Assembly (NCBI RefSeq): GCF_013404075.1 | Contig: NZ_JACBJQ010000008.1 | Coordinates: forward strand, 1 to 64,000 | Length of the DNA: 64,000 bases | Direction of reading: 5' to 3' | From: Mycolicibacterium vinylchloridicum | GTDB taxonomy: Bacteria; Actinomycetota; Actinomycetes; Mycobacteriales; Mycobacteriaceae | Shown: one piece after another, positions 48,552-57,026 of the stretch | How the letters are laid out: every line of letters begins with the position of its first letter | Position numbering within the stretch: position 1 is the stretch's first letter | Notes under the pieces: generated by a model | The model's input: only the letters and a program-made list of their open reading frames with translations | Told to the model about the DNA's origin: nothing | Databases searched by the model: none | Program-made: the position numbers and the translations under genes

Positions 48552-49475
48552 CTATGCGTTGGCAACCGTAGTGGATTGCGGCGCGGCGGTGGGCGCCCAG
48601 CCGGGCGGGCCGAAAACGTAACCCAGCCGATCACGCCATCGAGTCGCTGCGCGTACATCGTGGGCGATCGCCACGTACTCGCGGGTCTGCAGCTTCCAGA
48701 TGTTGAACGTGTTGACCGGCTTGGTCAGGCCGTAGTGAGGGCGGAACAACTCGGGTTGGAAGGTACCGAACAGGCGATCCCACAGGATGAAGATCCCGCC
48801 GTAGTTCTTGTCCAAGTATTCGGGATCCATCCCGTGGTGCACTCGGTGGTGTGACGGCGTGTTGAAGACGAATTCGTATGCCCGGGGCAGCTTGTCGATG
48901 TGTTCGGTGTGGACCCAGAACTGATAGATCAGGTTGATCGAGAAGCCGGTGAACACCATCCACGGCGGAACGCCCAACAGCGGCAACGGAATCCACATGA
49001 TGATCTCGCCGCTGTTGTTCCACTTCTGGCGCAGCGCGGTCGCGAAGTTGAAGTAGCGGCTGGAGTGGTGTGCCTGATGGGTGGCCCAGATCAGCCGCAC
49101 CCGGTGGGCGATGCGATGGTAGGCGTAGAACAGGATGTCCACTCCGACGATCGCGATCACCCACGTGTACCACTGCCTCGGCGACAGATGCCAAGGGGCG
49201 ACGTAGGTGTACAGCGCGGCATAGCCGAGCAGGGCTAGGAACTTCCAGGCCCCCATCGTCGCGATCGACACCAGACCCATCGAGATCGAGTTCCAGGCGT
49301 CACGGGTGAGGTAGGCGCCCGACGCGGGCCGGTCCGACTCCCCGGTCAGACTTTCCAGCTTGCGGGCCGCGGTCCACTCGATGATCAGCAGAAGAAGGAA
49401 GAACGGAATCGCGAACAGCACCGGTTCGCGCATCTGGGGTGGGAGAACAGCCAGCCATTCTCCGATATGTTCCAC
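48552..49475 (-). CDS. erg3: Erg3-like membrane fatty acid hydroxylase/sterol desaturase (Rv1814-like)
   Basis: A 307-residue di-iron membrane enzyme with four or more hydrophobic segments and the three histidine clusters of the family: HRIAH, HQAHH and HRVHH. Like Rv1814 it is annotated as C-5 sterol desaturase, though mycobacteria lack a full sterol pathway, and an exogenous sterol or lipid substrate is likely. The start ATG follows GGAGGT. A 21-bp inverted repeat lies about 22 bp upstream of the start. Confidence 0.88.
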   Translation of the reverse strand: MEHIGEWLAVLPPQMREPVLFAIPFFLLLLIIEWTAARKLESLTGESDRPASGAYLTRDAWNSISMGLVSIATMGAWKFLALLGYAALYTYVAPWHLSPRQWYTWVIAIVGVDILFYAYHRIAHRVRLIWATHQAHHSSRYFNFATALRQKWNNSGEIIMWIPLPLLGVPPWMVFTGFSINLIYQFWVHTEHIDKLPRAYEFVFNTPSHHRVHHGMDPEYLDKNYGGIFILWDRLFGTFQPELFRPHYGLTKPVNTFNIWKLQTREYVAIAHDVRAATRWRDRLGYVFGPPGWAPTAAPQSTTVANA

Positions 49476-49497
49476 GCCTGAGACCTCCTGCCCGGGA

Positions 49498-49518
49498 GTC
49501 TAACCCGCCTTGTTAGAC
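49498..49518. promoter_or_regulatory. Inverted repeat operator upstream of erg3
   Basis: GTCTAAC (49498-49504) and its exact reverse complement GTTAGAC (49512-49518) are separated by 7 bp. It lies between the erg3 start and the end of the esterase gene. The form (TAAC...GTTA) is typical of TetR-family operators in mycobacterial lipid genes. No adjacent regulator gene accounts for it. Confidence 0.6.
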
Positions 49519-49536
49519 ACCGGTTCAAGAAGCCGG

Positions 49537-51081
49537 TCAGCGGAAGCTGAGCACCTCATTGCCCCAGGCCCGCCGGATCTGACGGTCGAGATCGTCGACG
49601 ACGCGGTCGTCGCGGTCGATGACCAGGGTGGCGCGGTCGTCGCTGCGGTACGGAGCCCATTGCGGTTGACCGATCGGAACGTTCGGATCGCCGGTGGTGG
49701 CGAACGCCGTCCAGCGGGCACGCACGCGCTGCGACAACTCCTCGCCCGTCTTGAGTCCGCCGAGTTTGAAGGTGACGTCGCGAGGGCCGCCGACGAGATT
49801 GCCCCAGACGTAGGGCAACTCGGTGGCGTGCGCCGCCCCGAGTCGAATCGCCTTGAAAACCGGTGTCGCCCAATCGAATCGATACAGGTAGACCGGAGCC
49901 ACGGCGCTGTGCCCTTCGGCGAACCACAGTGTGGGCATCCGGAAGCCCACGTCGCTGGCCACCCCGAGGCTGCGGGTGCGGGCCAGTCGCGCGGGGTAGG
50001 CCAGACTGACCTCTTCCGCGGTCGGAAGCTGCAGGCCGGGCTGGTCGTTGGCGATCTCGTCGAACATCGTGCGGACCGCTTTGGGCGCGATCGGCATCAG
50101 CGGTGAGCGCATGAACCGGAACAGCGCGGCCTCGTTCTTGTTGGTGCCGATCAGCAGCGGCACCGGATGGGTCTTTCCCGCGCGGGCCAGTGTCACGGGG
50201 TAGTCCGGAACCAGTTCGCCGTCGACGGTCGGTGCGAACGCCAGCAGGCCGGGGGTCGCGGTCGGGACGTGGTCGAACAGCTCCTGAGACGCATCGATCA
50301 GCGCTTGGACCGGTGCCCGGTGGGCCTGGGCGGCAGTCATGCCGAGGCGGTCGAGGAACTGGCGCGAGACGGCGGCGGAGCGCGCCTTGTCGTAGATCGA
50401 GGTGGCCGGCGCGCTCTGGGCGATGGCCCGGGAGAACAGCCCCGCGGCTGCCGGCACGGCCATCAGGGTGGTGGTGATGGCCGCGCCTGCGGATTCGCCG
50501 AACAGCGTCACCCGGTCCGGATCGCCGCCGAACCCGGCGATGTTGTCCTGCACCCAGCGCAGCGCGGCCAGCACATCGCGCAGGGCGATGTTGGTGTCGA
50601 AGCCGTCCGACGAGAAGTCGAGGAAGCCCAGCGCGCCGAGGCGGTAGTTGATCGTCACGACGACGACGTCGGAACCGCCGGCGAGCACAGTTCCGTCGTA
50701 CAGTGGCTGGCTGCCGGAGCCGAAGATGTAGGCGCCGCCGTGCACCCAGACCATCACCGGTCGGGCGTCGCCGGGCTCGACATCCGACGGTGCCCACACG
50801 TTGAGGAACAGGCAGTCCTCGTCGGCGCGGGTGCCCAGGCCCATCGGGATCGGGCTGCGCGGCTGCGGGCTGACCGGTCCGAAGGCCGTCGCATCCATGA
50901 CCTCGCTCGAGGGCGCTGGGGGCACCGGCGCACGCCAGCGCAGCTCGCCGACGGGTGCGGCGGCGTAGCGAATGCCCTTCCACGTCTTGACCCGGCCGTC
51001 GTCGGTGCCGCGGACCGGGCCGTAGCTGGTCTGGGCGACCGGCTGGCCGGGGACCTGCTGGATATTCGTGTCCGCTGTCAT
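49537..51081 (-). CDS. Type-B carboxylesterase
   Basis: A 514-residue alpha/beta hydrolase of the carboxylesterase type-B family: GIRYAAAPVGELRW, DCLFLNVWAP, WVHGGAYIFGSGS (oxyanion hole) and the nucleophile elbow FGESAGAAIT. A Glu and a His in AAHATELPYVWGN complete the triad. No signal peptide is evident, so it is probably cytoplasmic. The ATG at 51081 is favoured over one 17 codons upstream, because the shorter N-terminus is conserved-looking and its start region forms one arm of an inverted repeat. Confidence 0.88.
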   Translation of the reverse strand: MTADTNIQQVPGQPVAQTSYGPVRGTDDGRVKTWKGIRYAAAPVGELRWRAPVPPAPSSEVMDATAFGPVSPQPRSPIPMGLGTRADEDCLFLNVWAPSDVEPGDARPVMVWVHGGAYIFGSGSQPLYDGTVLAGGSDVVVVTINYRLGALGFLDFSSDGFDTNIALRDVLAALRWVQDNIAGFGGDPDRVTLFGESAGAAITTTLMAVPAAAGLFSRAIAQSAPATSIYDKARSAAVSRQFLDRLGMTAAQAHRAPVQALIDASQELFDHVPTATPGLLAFAPTVDGELVPDYPVTLARAGKTHPVPLLIGTNKNEAALFRFMRSPLMPIAPKAVRTMFDEIANDQPGLQLPTAEEVSLAYPARLARTRSLGVASDVGFRMPTLWFAEGHSAVAPVYLYRFDWATPVFKAIRLGAAHATELPYVWGNLVGGPRDVTFKLGGLKTGEELSQRVRARWTAFATTGDPNVPIGQPQWAPYRSDDRATLVIDRDDRVVDDLDRQIRRAWGNEVLSFR

Positions 51082-51136
51082 CCCATCCACGTTACCGACG
51101 GGTAATAGCGATTGCGGTATGACCGCGGACACAAAT
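51064..51136. repeat. Inverted repeat of 18-bp arms spanning the esterase start region
   Basis: The arm at 51064-51081 (reverse complement ATGACAGCGGACACGAAT, the esterase start codons MTADTN) is repeated in opposite orientation at 51119-51136 (ATGACCGCGGACACAAAT), 16 of 18 bases the same, 37 bp apart. Within the gap is the small dyad TTACC-N4-GGTAA. The second arm also begins with ATG in frame for a short ORF. It may be an operator array or a duplicated gene start. Confidence 0.6.
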
Positions 51137-51183
51137 CCCTGCCCAGCTATCCTGACCAGGCTGATAGCCGATGGAGGTGGGGC

Positions 51184-51519
51184 GTGCGGAAGTGGGCGCT
51201 ACTTCTGGCCGCCATCTGCGTCGAGGTCACGGGCACTTTGTCGCTGCGGGCATCCCAGGACCATCGGGCCTGGCTGGTCGTCGTGGTGGTCGGCTACGTC
51301 GCCTCGTTCTACTTCCTGGCGCTGGTACTGCGAGCCGGCATGCCGGTCGGGGTCGCCTACGGCGTCTGGGGTGCGGTGGGAACCGCGGCCACGGCGGCGC
51401 TGGCCGCGGTCATCTTCGGTGATCCGTTCACCATCCCGATCATCGCCGGTATCGGGTTGATCATCGTCGGGGTGCTGATGGTCGAGTTCGGATCGCGACG
51501 CCAGGAGACCCCGCCGTGA
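51184..51519 (+). CDS. SMR-family efflux subunit 1
   Basis: A 111-residue four-helix small multidrug resistance protein. The membrane-embedded Glu14 (AAICVEVTGTLSLRAS) is essential for drug/proton exchange in the family, and GMPVGVAYGVWGAVGTA forms the third helix. The start is GTG with GGAGGTGG upstream, inside a longer open frame. Its stop overlaps the next SMR gene (GTGATG), so the two subunits are made together, probably as a heterodimer. Confidence 0.88.
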   Translation: MRKWALLLAAICVEVTGTLSLRASQDHRAWLVVVVVGYVASFYFLALVLRAGMPVGVAYGVWGAVGTAATAALAAVIFGDPFTIPIIAGIGLIIVGVLMVEFGSRRQETPP

Positions 51520-51842
51520 TGTGGCTGACGCTGGCCGGGGCCATCCTCGTCGAGGTGTGCGCGACGCTGTCGTTGCGCGCCTCGGACGGCTTCCGCAAGA
51601 AGGTCTGGATCGCGCCGATGATGGTCGGCTATCTGATCTCGTTCACGCTGCTGTCGGTCACGCTGTCGCTGGGTATGCCGGTCGGTGTCGCCTACGGTGT
51701 GTGGTCGGCGGCGGGTGTCGCGTTGATCGCCGTGATCGCCCGGGCGCTGTTCTCCGAGCCGCTGACCCCGCTGATGGTGGCCGGCATCGGGCTCATCATC
51801 GCCGGTGTGCTCACGATCGAACTGTCCGGCTCTGTGGGCTGA
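51516..51842 (+). CDS. SMR-family efflux subunit 2
   Basis: A 108-residue paralogue of the previous gene with Glu13 in AGAILVEVCATLSLRAS and GMPVGVAYGVWSAAGVA. Paired SMR subunits such as EbrAB or YkkCD work as antiparallel heterodimers, one subunit in each orientation. The stop lies 32 bp inside the convergent MFS gene, an overlap on opposite strands. Confidence 0.88.
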   Translation: MMWLTLAGAILVEVCATLSLRASDGFRKKVWIAPMMVGYLISFTLLSVTLSLGMPVGVAYGVWSAAGVALIAVIARALFSEPLTPLMVAGIGLIIAGVLTIELSGSVG

Positions 51843-53004
51843 GCGCTCGGGCCAGCAGCATCGCGGCCAGTCCGGCCACCACCACGCTGAGCAGTCCCAC
51901 TCGCAGTGACAGCGCGTCAGCGATCGCGCCCACGACGATCGGCGAGCCCAGGAAGCCCACCCGCATCAGCCAGCTCAACACCGTCAACCCCGTGCCGGGG
52001 CGCAGACCCGGGAGTTCGTCCGCGGCGTGCATCGCGCCGGGGATCAGGGTGGCCGAGCCGAATCCGGCGACGGCGAACCCGGCGATGGTCCCCGGGACGC
52101 TCGGAAAGGCCAGCGCGGCCGCCATGCCTGCGGCGATGACCAGTCCGCCGGCCCGGGCCACGGCGCGCTGCCCCCACCGGTCGACCATCCGATCGCCGAG
52201 CACCCTGCCCACGAACTGGGCGCCGATCATCGCGACGTAGCCGAATGCGGCGATCGCGGCCGGGGCCGACAACGAAGTGTGCAGGTACAGCGTGGCCCAC
52301 GAGCTGCCCGCGTCCTCGACCACGGCGCCGGCGATCGCGATCGCCACCAGCGCGCACAGCACGAGGTAGACGGTGCGGCCCGGTCGAGATGCCGCCGCGC
52401 CGCCGTGATGGGACGCGGGCGCGTCATGGTCGGGACCACGCAGCAGGAACCGGTACCCGATCAGGCAGACCGCGCTGAACACCGCGCCGGACACCGACAA
52501 CTGCACGGCCCGCGGAACGCCGAGATAGATTGCGCCGGCGCCGATCAGGCCACCGAGGACCGCCCCCGACGACCAGACTGCGTGCAGCGAGTTGATGATG
52601 AATCGCCCGTAGGCGCGCTGTAGTCGCAGCCCGTGGACGTTCTGGGCGACGTCGGTGACCGCGTCGGCCGCCCCCGCGCAGAACAGCGCCGCGGCCAGCG
52701 TCACGCCACTGGGTGCGAGCCCGGCCGCGAGGGTGAAGACCGCGATCAGAACGCTGCCCGTGACCGCGACCACCGAGGAGCGGTAGCGCCGGATCAGCGT
52801 GGCCGAGGTGGGACCGGTCAGCAGCGCACCCGCCGAGAACGCCGCCACCGCCAGGCCGAAGGCCGTGTTGGACAACCCGAGGTCCGCCTTGATCTCGGGG
52901 TAGCGCGGCAGCAGGTTGGCGAAGAGTGCGCCGTTGGTCAGGAACAGCGCGGCGGTCGCGACCCGAGCCCGGCGGTGTCGCACGTCGAGTTCGGGGGTGC
53001 CCAC
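51811..53004 (-). CDS. MFS transporter
   Basis: A 397-residue major facilitator protein with about twelve hydrophobic segments. The first helix region FLTNGALFANLLPRYPEIKADLGLS and GLAVAAFSAGALLTGPTSATLIRRY carry the family loop motif between helices 2 and 3. Members of this subgroup resemble sugar or drug exporters; the substrate is unknown. The open frame extends upstream, but GTG at 53004 places the start just after a divergent promoter dyad shared with malQ. The C-terminus overlaps the convergent SMR gene. Confidence 0.82.
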   Translation of the reverse strand: MGTPELDVRHRRARVATAALFLTNGALFANLLPRYPEIKADLGLSNTAFGLAVAAFSAGALLTGPTSATLIRRYRSSVVAVTGSVLIAVFTLAAGLAPSGVTLAAALFCAGAADAVTDVAQNVHGLRLQRAYGRFIINSLHAVWSSGAVLGGLIGAGAIYLGVPRAVQLSVSGAVFSAVCLIGYRFLLRGPDHDAPASHHGGAAASRPGRTVYLVLCALVAIAIAGAVVEDAGSSWATLYLHTSLSAPAAIAAFGYVAMIGAQFVGRVLGDRMVDRWGQRAVARAGGLVIAAGMAAALAFPSVPGTIAGFAVAGFGSATLIPGAMHAADELPGLRPGTGLTVLSWLMRVGFLGSPIVVGAIADALSLRVGLLSVVVAGLAAMLLARALSPQSRTVRS

Positions 53005-53013
53005 GTGAGGCGA

Positions 53014-53027
53014 GGTTACGGGTAACC
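53014..53027. promoter_or_regulatory. Perfect palindrome between MFS and malQ starts
   Basis: GGTTAC-GG-GTAACC is a perfect 6-2-6 dyad in the 30 bp between the divergent MFS and malQ start codons. It could be the site of a dimeric regulator controlling both genes. The related dyad TTACC-N4-GGTAA occurs upstream of the esterase/SMR genes. Confidence 0.5.
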
Positions 53028-53034
53028 AAGCAAG

Positions 53035-55176
53035 ATGGCAGCCATGACTGATGCGTCGCTGTCCGAACTCGCCCACCGGTTCGGCGTGGCATGCGAATAT
53101 CACGACTGGACCGGACGGCTCGTGCCCGTCGGCGAGGCCACGCTGGTGGCGGTCCTGAACGGCCTCGGCATCGACGCCGGCACCGAAGAGGGCCGCGCAG
53201 CAGCACTTTCGGCGCAGGACGTCCGGTACTGGTCACGGTCACTGCCGCCGACCATCATTGGCCGCGCCGACAGCGAGACGTCGTTTTGGGTTCATGTCGA
53301 CCACGGCGATCCCGCGCACGTGTGGGTTCGGCTCGAGGACGGCACGGTCCGCAGCGGGGTGCGGCAGACCGACAACTGGACGGCGCCGTTCGACCTGAAC
53401 GGCCGGATGGTCGGCGAGGCGACGTTCGTGCTGCCGGCCGATCTGCCGCTCGGCTACCACCATGTCCATCTGCGCTCGGGCGATCAGGAAGCGAGCACGC
53501 CGCTGATCATCACCCCGGCCTGGCTCGGGCTGCCGGCCCGGCTGGGTGCGCGCCGCACCTGGGGGCTGGCCGTTCAGCTCTACAGCGTGCGCTCGAAGAA
53601 CTCTTGGGGCGTGGGCGATCTCGGCGATCTCGCCGACCTCGCGGTGTGGGCCGGGGCACGTCACGGCGCCGGCTACGTGCTGGTGAACCCGCTGCACGCC
53701 GCAGCGCCCACCCAACCGATGGAGCCCTCCCCCTATCTGCCGACCTCTCGACGGTTCACCAATCCGCTGTACCTGCGGGTCGAGTCCGTCCCCGAATTCG
53801 CGTTCCTGCCCAAGCGCGGCCGGGTCTGGAAGCTACGTGCCGCGATCCAGGCGCGTGCCCGCAAGGTGGACACCATCGACCGCGACGCCTCGTGGACGGC
53901 CAAACGCGTTGCACTGAAAGCGATTTACCGGGTACCCCGGTCGGCAGGCCGCCAGCTCGCGTTCGAGGCCTTCAAGGAGCGGGAAGGCCGGGCACTCGAC
54001 GACTTCGCGACCTGGTCGGCGCTGGCCGAGAAATACGGCGGCAACTGGCACGAGTGGCCCGACGCGCTGCGGCACCCGGCCAGTCCCAAGGTGCTCGAGT
54101 TCGCGCAGCGGCACAGCTCGGCCGTCGAGTTCCATCGCTGGCTGCAGTGGCAGCTCGACGATCAGCTCGCCGCCACGCAGTCGCAGGCGGTCCGCACCGG
54201 CATGGCGCTGGGGATCATGCACGACCTGGCCGTTGGCGTGCATCCCGACGGTGCCGATGCCTGGGCCTTGCAGGACGTGCTGGCGCTCGGTGTCACGGCG
54301 GGTGCGCCGCCCGACGAATTCAACCAGCTCGGCCAGAATTGGTCGCAACCGCCGTGGCGACCCGATCAACTGGAAGAGCTTGGCTACCAACCTTTTCGGG
54401 ACCTGATCGCGGCTATCCTGCGGCACGCCGGCGGGGTGCGCATCGACCACATCATCGGGTTGTTCCGGCTGTGGTGGATTCCCTCGGGTGCGTCGCCGAC
54501 CGCCGGCACCTACGTGCGCTACAACCACGACGCGATGATCGGGATCGTCGCGCTGGAGGCCTACCGGGCCGGCGCCGTCGTCGTCGGCGAGGATCTGGGC
54601 ACCGTGGAGCCGTGGGTGCGCGACTACCTGCGGGCGCGAGGGATCTTGGGCACCTCGATCCTGTGGTTCGAGCGGGACAACGATGGTGACCGCGGACCGC
54701 TGCAGGCCGAGCGGTGGCGCGAGTTGTGCCTGTCCTCGGTGACCACCCACGATCTGCCGCCGACACCGGGGTATCTGGCCGGCGAGCACGTCCGGCTGCG
54801 CGACGAGCTGGGCCTGCTCACCCGGCCCGCGGAGGACGAGTTGGCCGACGATCGCGCCGAGCAGGCGGCGTGGCTGGCCGAACTGCGCCGGGTCGGTCTG
54901 CTCGGTGCAGATCCCGATGAGGAGCAGGTGATCCTGGGCCTGTACCGGTATCTGGCCCGTACCCCGTCGCGGCTGTTGGCGTTGGCGTTGCCCGATGCCG
55001 TGGGTGACCGCCGCACTCAGAACCAGCCCGGAACCACCAACGAGTACCCGAATTGGCGGGTCCCGCTGACCGGGCCGGACCGCTCGCCGATGCTGCTCGA
55101 AGATGTGCTGACCGACCGACGGGCGCAGACACTGGCCGCCGCGCTGCACGCGGCCACCGTGCCGCGCCCGGAGTAG
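53035..55176 (+). CDS. malQ: 4-alpha-glucanotransferase (amylomaltase)
   Basis: A 713-residue GH77 enzyme that disproportionates malto-oligosaccharides, as in glycogen and maltodextrin turnover. Family blocks: WGVGDLGDLADLAVWAG, SPYLPTSRRFTNPLYL, the nucleophile Asp in GGVRIDHIIGLFRLWW, the acid/base Glu in VVVGEDLGTVEPWV, and a C-terminal ANQNQPGTTNEYPNWR-like segment (NQPGTTNEYPNWRVPL). The N-terminal beta-domain extends to residue about 160. Start is ATG 53035 or the in-frame ATG at 53044. The M. tuberculosis malQ (Rv1781c) is at another locus. Confidence 0.95.
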   Translation: MAAMTDASLSELAHRFGVACEYHDWTGRLVPVGEATLVAVLNGLGIDAGTEEGRAAALSAQDVRYWSRSLPPTIIGRADSETSFWVHVDHGDPAHVWVRLEDGTVRSGVRQTDNWTAPFDLNGRMVGEATFVLPADLPLGYHHVHLRSGDQEASTPLIITPAWLGLPARLGARRTWGLAVQLYSVRSKNSWGVGDLGDLADLAVWAGARHGAGYVLVNPLHAAAPTQPMEPSPYLPTSRRFTNPLYLRVESVPEFAFLPKRGRVWKLRAAIQARARKVDTIDRDASWTAKRVALKAIYRVPRSAGRQLAFEAFKEREGRALDDFATWSALAEKYGGNWHEWPDALRHPASPKVLEFAQRHSSAVEFHRWLQWQLDDQLAATQSQAVRTGMALGIMHDLAVGVHPDGADAWALQDVLALGVTAGAPPDEFNQLGQNWSQPPWRPDQLEELGYQPFRDLIAAILRHAGGVRIDHIIGLFRLWWIPSGASPTAGTYVRYNHDAMIGIVALEAYRAGAVVVGEDLGTVEPWVRDYLRARGILGTSILWFERDNDGDRGPLQAERWRELCLSSVTTHDLPPTPGYLAGEHVRLRDELGLLTRPAEDELADDRAEQAAWLAELRRVGLLGADPDEEQVILGLYRYLARTPSRLLALALPDAVGDRRTQNQPGTTNEYPNWRVPLTGPDRSPMLLEDVLTDRRAQTLAAALHAATVPRPE

Positions 55177-55178
55177 CG

Positions 55179-55673
55179 ATGCCGAAATACAGTGCGGGCG
55201 TGCTGTTGCACCGCGTCACCGATGGGGTCGCCGAGGTGCTGATCGGCCATCCCGGCGGACCGTTCTGGGCGCGCAAGGACGACGGCGCCTGGTCGATTCC
55301 CAAGGGCGAGTATGAGCCCGACGAGGATCCGTGGGCGGCCGCGCGACGTGAGTTCGCCGAGGAGCTGGGCTGCGCCGTGCCCGACGGACCCCGGATCGCG
55401 TTCGATCCGGTCAAGCAGCCGAGCGGCAAGGTGCTGACGGTCTTCGCCGTCGAAGCCGACTTCGACGTGACCGGCGCGCGCAGCAACACCTTCACGATGG
55501 AATGGCCGAAAGGGTCGGGCCGGATGCAGGAGTTTCCCGAGTTGGACCGGGTGGGCTGGTTCCCGGTCGCGCATGCCCGGCGCAAACTTCTCAAGGGGCA
55601 CGTCGTGTTTCTGGACCTGCTGATGGCTCAGCTGGCGGGACCGGGCGAAGGCGAGTCGGACCCGGAGGGTTAG
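55179..55673 (+). CDS. Nudix hydrolase
   Basis: A 164-residue Nudix protein. The box GEYEPDEDPWAAARREFAEE followed by LG fits GX5EX7REUXEEXGU completely, so metal-dependent hydrolysis is expected. SAGVLLHRVTDGVAEVLIGHPGGPFW and an internal MEWPKGSGRMQEFPELDRVGWF region resemble diadenosine polyphosphate or dNTP hydrolases. Substrate unknown. It starts two bases after malQ, so it is probably co-transcribed. Confidence 0.9.
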   Translation: MPKYSAGVLLHRVTDGVAEVLIGHPGGPFWARKDDGAWSIPKGEYEPDEDPWAAARREFAEELGCAVPDGPRIAFDPVKQPSGKVLTVFAVEADFDVTGARSNTFTMEWPKGSGRMQEFPELDRVGWFPVAHARRKLLKGHVVFLDLLMAQLAGPGEGESDPEG

Positions 55674-55682
55674 CCTCACGAC

Positions 55683-56564
55683 GTGAAGGTCGCCGTCGTC
55701 GCTCCCATCGGAGCCGGGGTCACCGCGGACCCTCGGTGGATGGGTGAATTCGCCCGCCACCTCGAGATGTGCGGCTTCGAATCGATCGTCATGGCCGAGC
55801 ACACCGTGCTGGTGACCCGCTACAGCAGCGTGTATCCGTACGATCCGTCCGGTCGGGTCGAGGTGGCCCCGGACTGCCCGGTGCCCGATCCGCTGGAGAT
55901 GTTGGCGTTTATCGCCGGCCAGACCACGAACCTGGGCCTTGCCACCGGTGTGCTGGTGTTACCCAACCACCATCCGGTGATGCTGGCCAAGCGGGCCGCG
56001 ACCATCGATGTCCTCTCCGGCGGGCGGCTGCGGCTCTGCGTCGGCGTGGGGTGGCTGCGCGAGGAGATCGAGGCGTGCGGTGCGGATTTCGACAGCCGGG
56101 GCAGGCGCGCCGACGAGCAGATCCACGTGCTGAGGGCGCTGTGGGCCGACAATCCCGACGGGGTCAGCCATCACGGCGAGTTCTACGATTTCGACGACGC
56201 GATGTGTTATCCGAAACCGGTTTCTGCACAGGGCATACCGATTCACATCGGTGGTCACAGCCGTTTCGCGGCACGCCGGGCGGGCCGGCTGGGTGACGGC
56301 TTTCAGCCGCTCGGGGTCGGCGGCAGCGAGCTGGCGACCCTGGTCGAAGTGATGCGGGTGGCCGCCGAAGAGGCGGGCCGCGACCCGGACACCCTCGAGT
56401 TGTCGCTTGGGCACCTGGTCACCAAGGTCGACGCCGACCGCGCCGGACGTCTGGCCGATGTGGGTGCTACTCGCCTGGTGCTGGGCATGCCGCCGGTCAC
56501 CGATATCGACGAGGCCAAGGACCTGCTGTCGGCCTGCGCACAGCGACTGGGCCTGTCGCCGTGA
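55683..56564 (+). CDS. LLM-class F420-dependent oxidoreductase
   Basis: A 293-residue TIM-barrel protein of the luciferase-like monooxygenase superfamily. FESIVMAEHTV, TTNLGLATGVLVLPNHHPVMLAKRAATIDVLSGGR, GVGWLREEIEACG and GIPIHIGGHSRFAARRAGRLGDGF are family blocks for F420-binding members. The substrate is unknown. The start is GTG, and the stop overlaps the next start (GTGA), linking it to the NTF2-like gene. Confidence 0.88.
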   Translation: MKVAVVAPIGAGVTADPRWMGEFARHLEMCGFESIVMAEHTVLVTRYSSVYPYDPSGRVEVAPDCPVPDPLEMLAFIAGQTTNLGLATGVLVLPNHHPVMLAKRAATIDVLSGGRLRLCVGVGWLREEIEACGADFDSRGRRADEQIHVLRALWADNPDGVSHHGEFYDFDDAMCYPKPVSAQGIPIHIGGHSRFAARRAGRLGDGFQPLGVGGSELATLVEVMRVAAEEAGRDPDTLELSLGHLVTKVDADRAGRLADVGATRLVLGMPPVTDIDEAKDLLSACAQRLGLSP

Positions 56565-57016
56565 GCCTTTCGGTGCCGGATCGCCTGGCGCTGTCGGATG
56601 TCGTGCACCGCTATGCCGGTGCCGTCGACGATCGGGATATCCAGTCCGTGCTCGGATTGTTCGCGAGCGATGGCGAATTGGTGCTGCCGGAACCTCCGGA
56701 TGTGCTGATGCCGGTGCGCCACCACCGCGGGCCCGACGAGATCGCGGCCGCGCTGGCGGCGGCGAGCACCGTCGGCCGCACGCATCACGCCATCGACTCC
56801 GAGGTATACACCGCGGGCTCGAATCCTGATCTGGCACAGGGGCGTATCGCGGCGACCGCGCACCACTGGAGCCGGCGTGACGAAGGCATCGTCGACCTGG
56901 TGTGGTACTTGCGCTACGACGACGACTACGCGCGGACTGAATTCGGTTGGCGGATAACGCGCCGCGCCCTCACGATCGACGCGATCGAGACGCGCCCTGC
57001 CCGCCGGCTGCGGTAG
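56561..57016 (+). CDS. SnoaL/NTF2-like protein
   Basis: A 151-residue alpha+beta barrel protein: DRLALSDVVHRYAGAVDDRDIQSVLGLFASDGEL is the SnoaL opening, and THHAIDSEVY and AQGRIAATAHHWSRR fit the later strands. The fold supports dehydratases, isomerases or binding proteins. It is coupled to the LLM gene (GTGA overlap), so it may act on a product or substrate of that enzyme. The run ends in a large hairpin. Confidence 0.83.
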   Translation: MSLSVPDRLALSDVVHRYAGAVDDRDIQSVLGLFASDGELVLPEPPDVLMPVRHHRGPDEIAAALAAASTVGRTHHAIDSEVYTAGSNPDLAQGRIAATAHHWSRRDEGIVDLVWYLRYDDDYARTEFGWRITRRALTIDAIETRPARRLR

Positions 57017-57026
57017 CCGATTCCCA

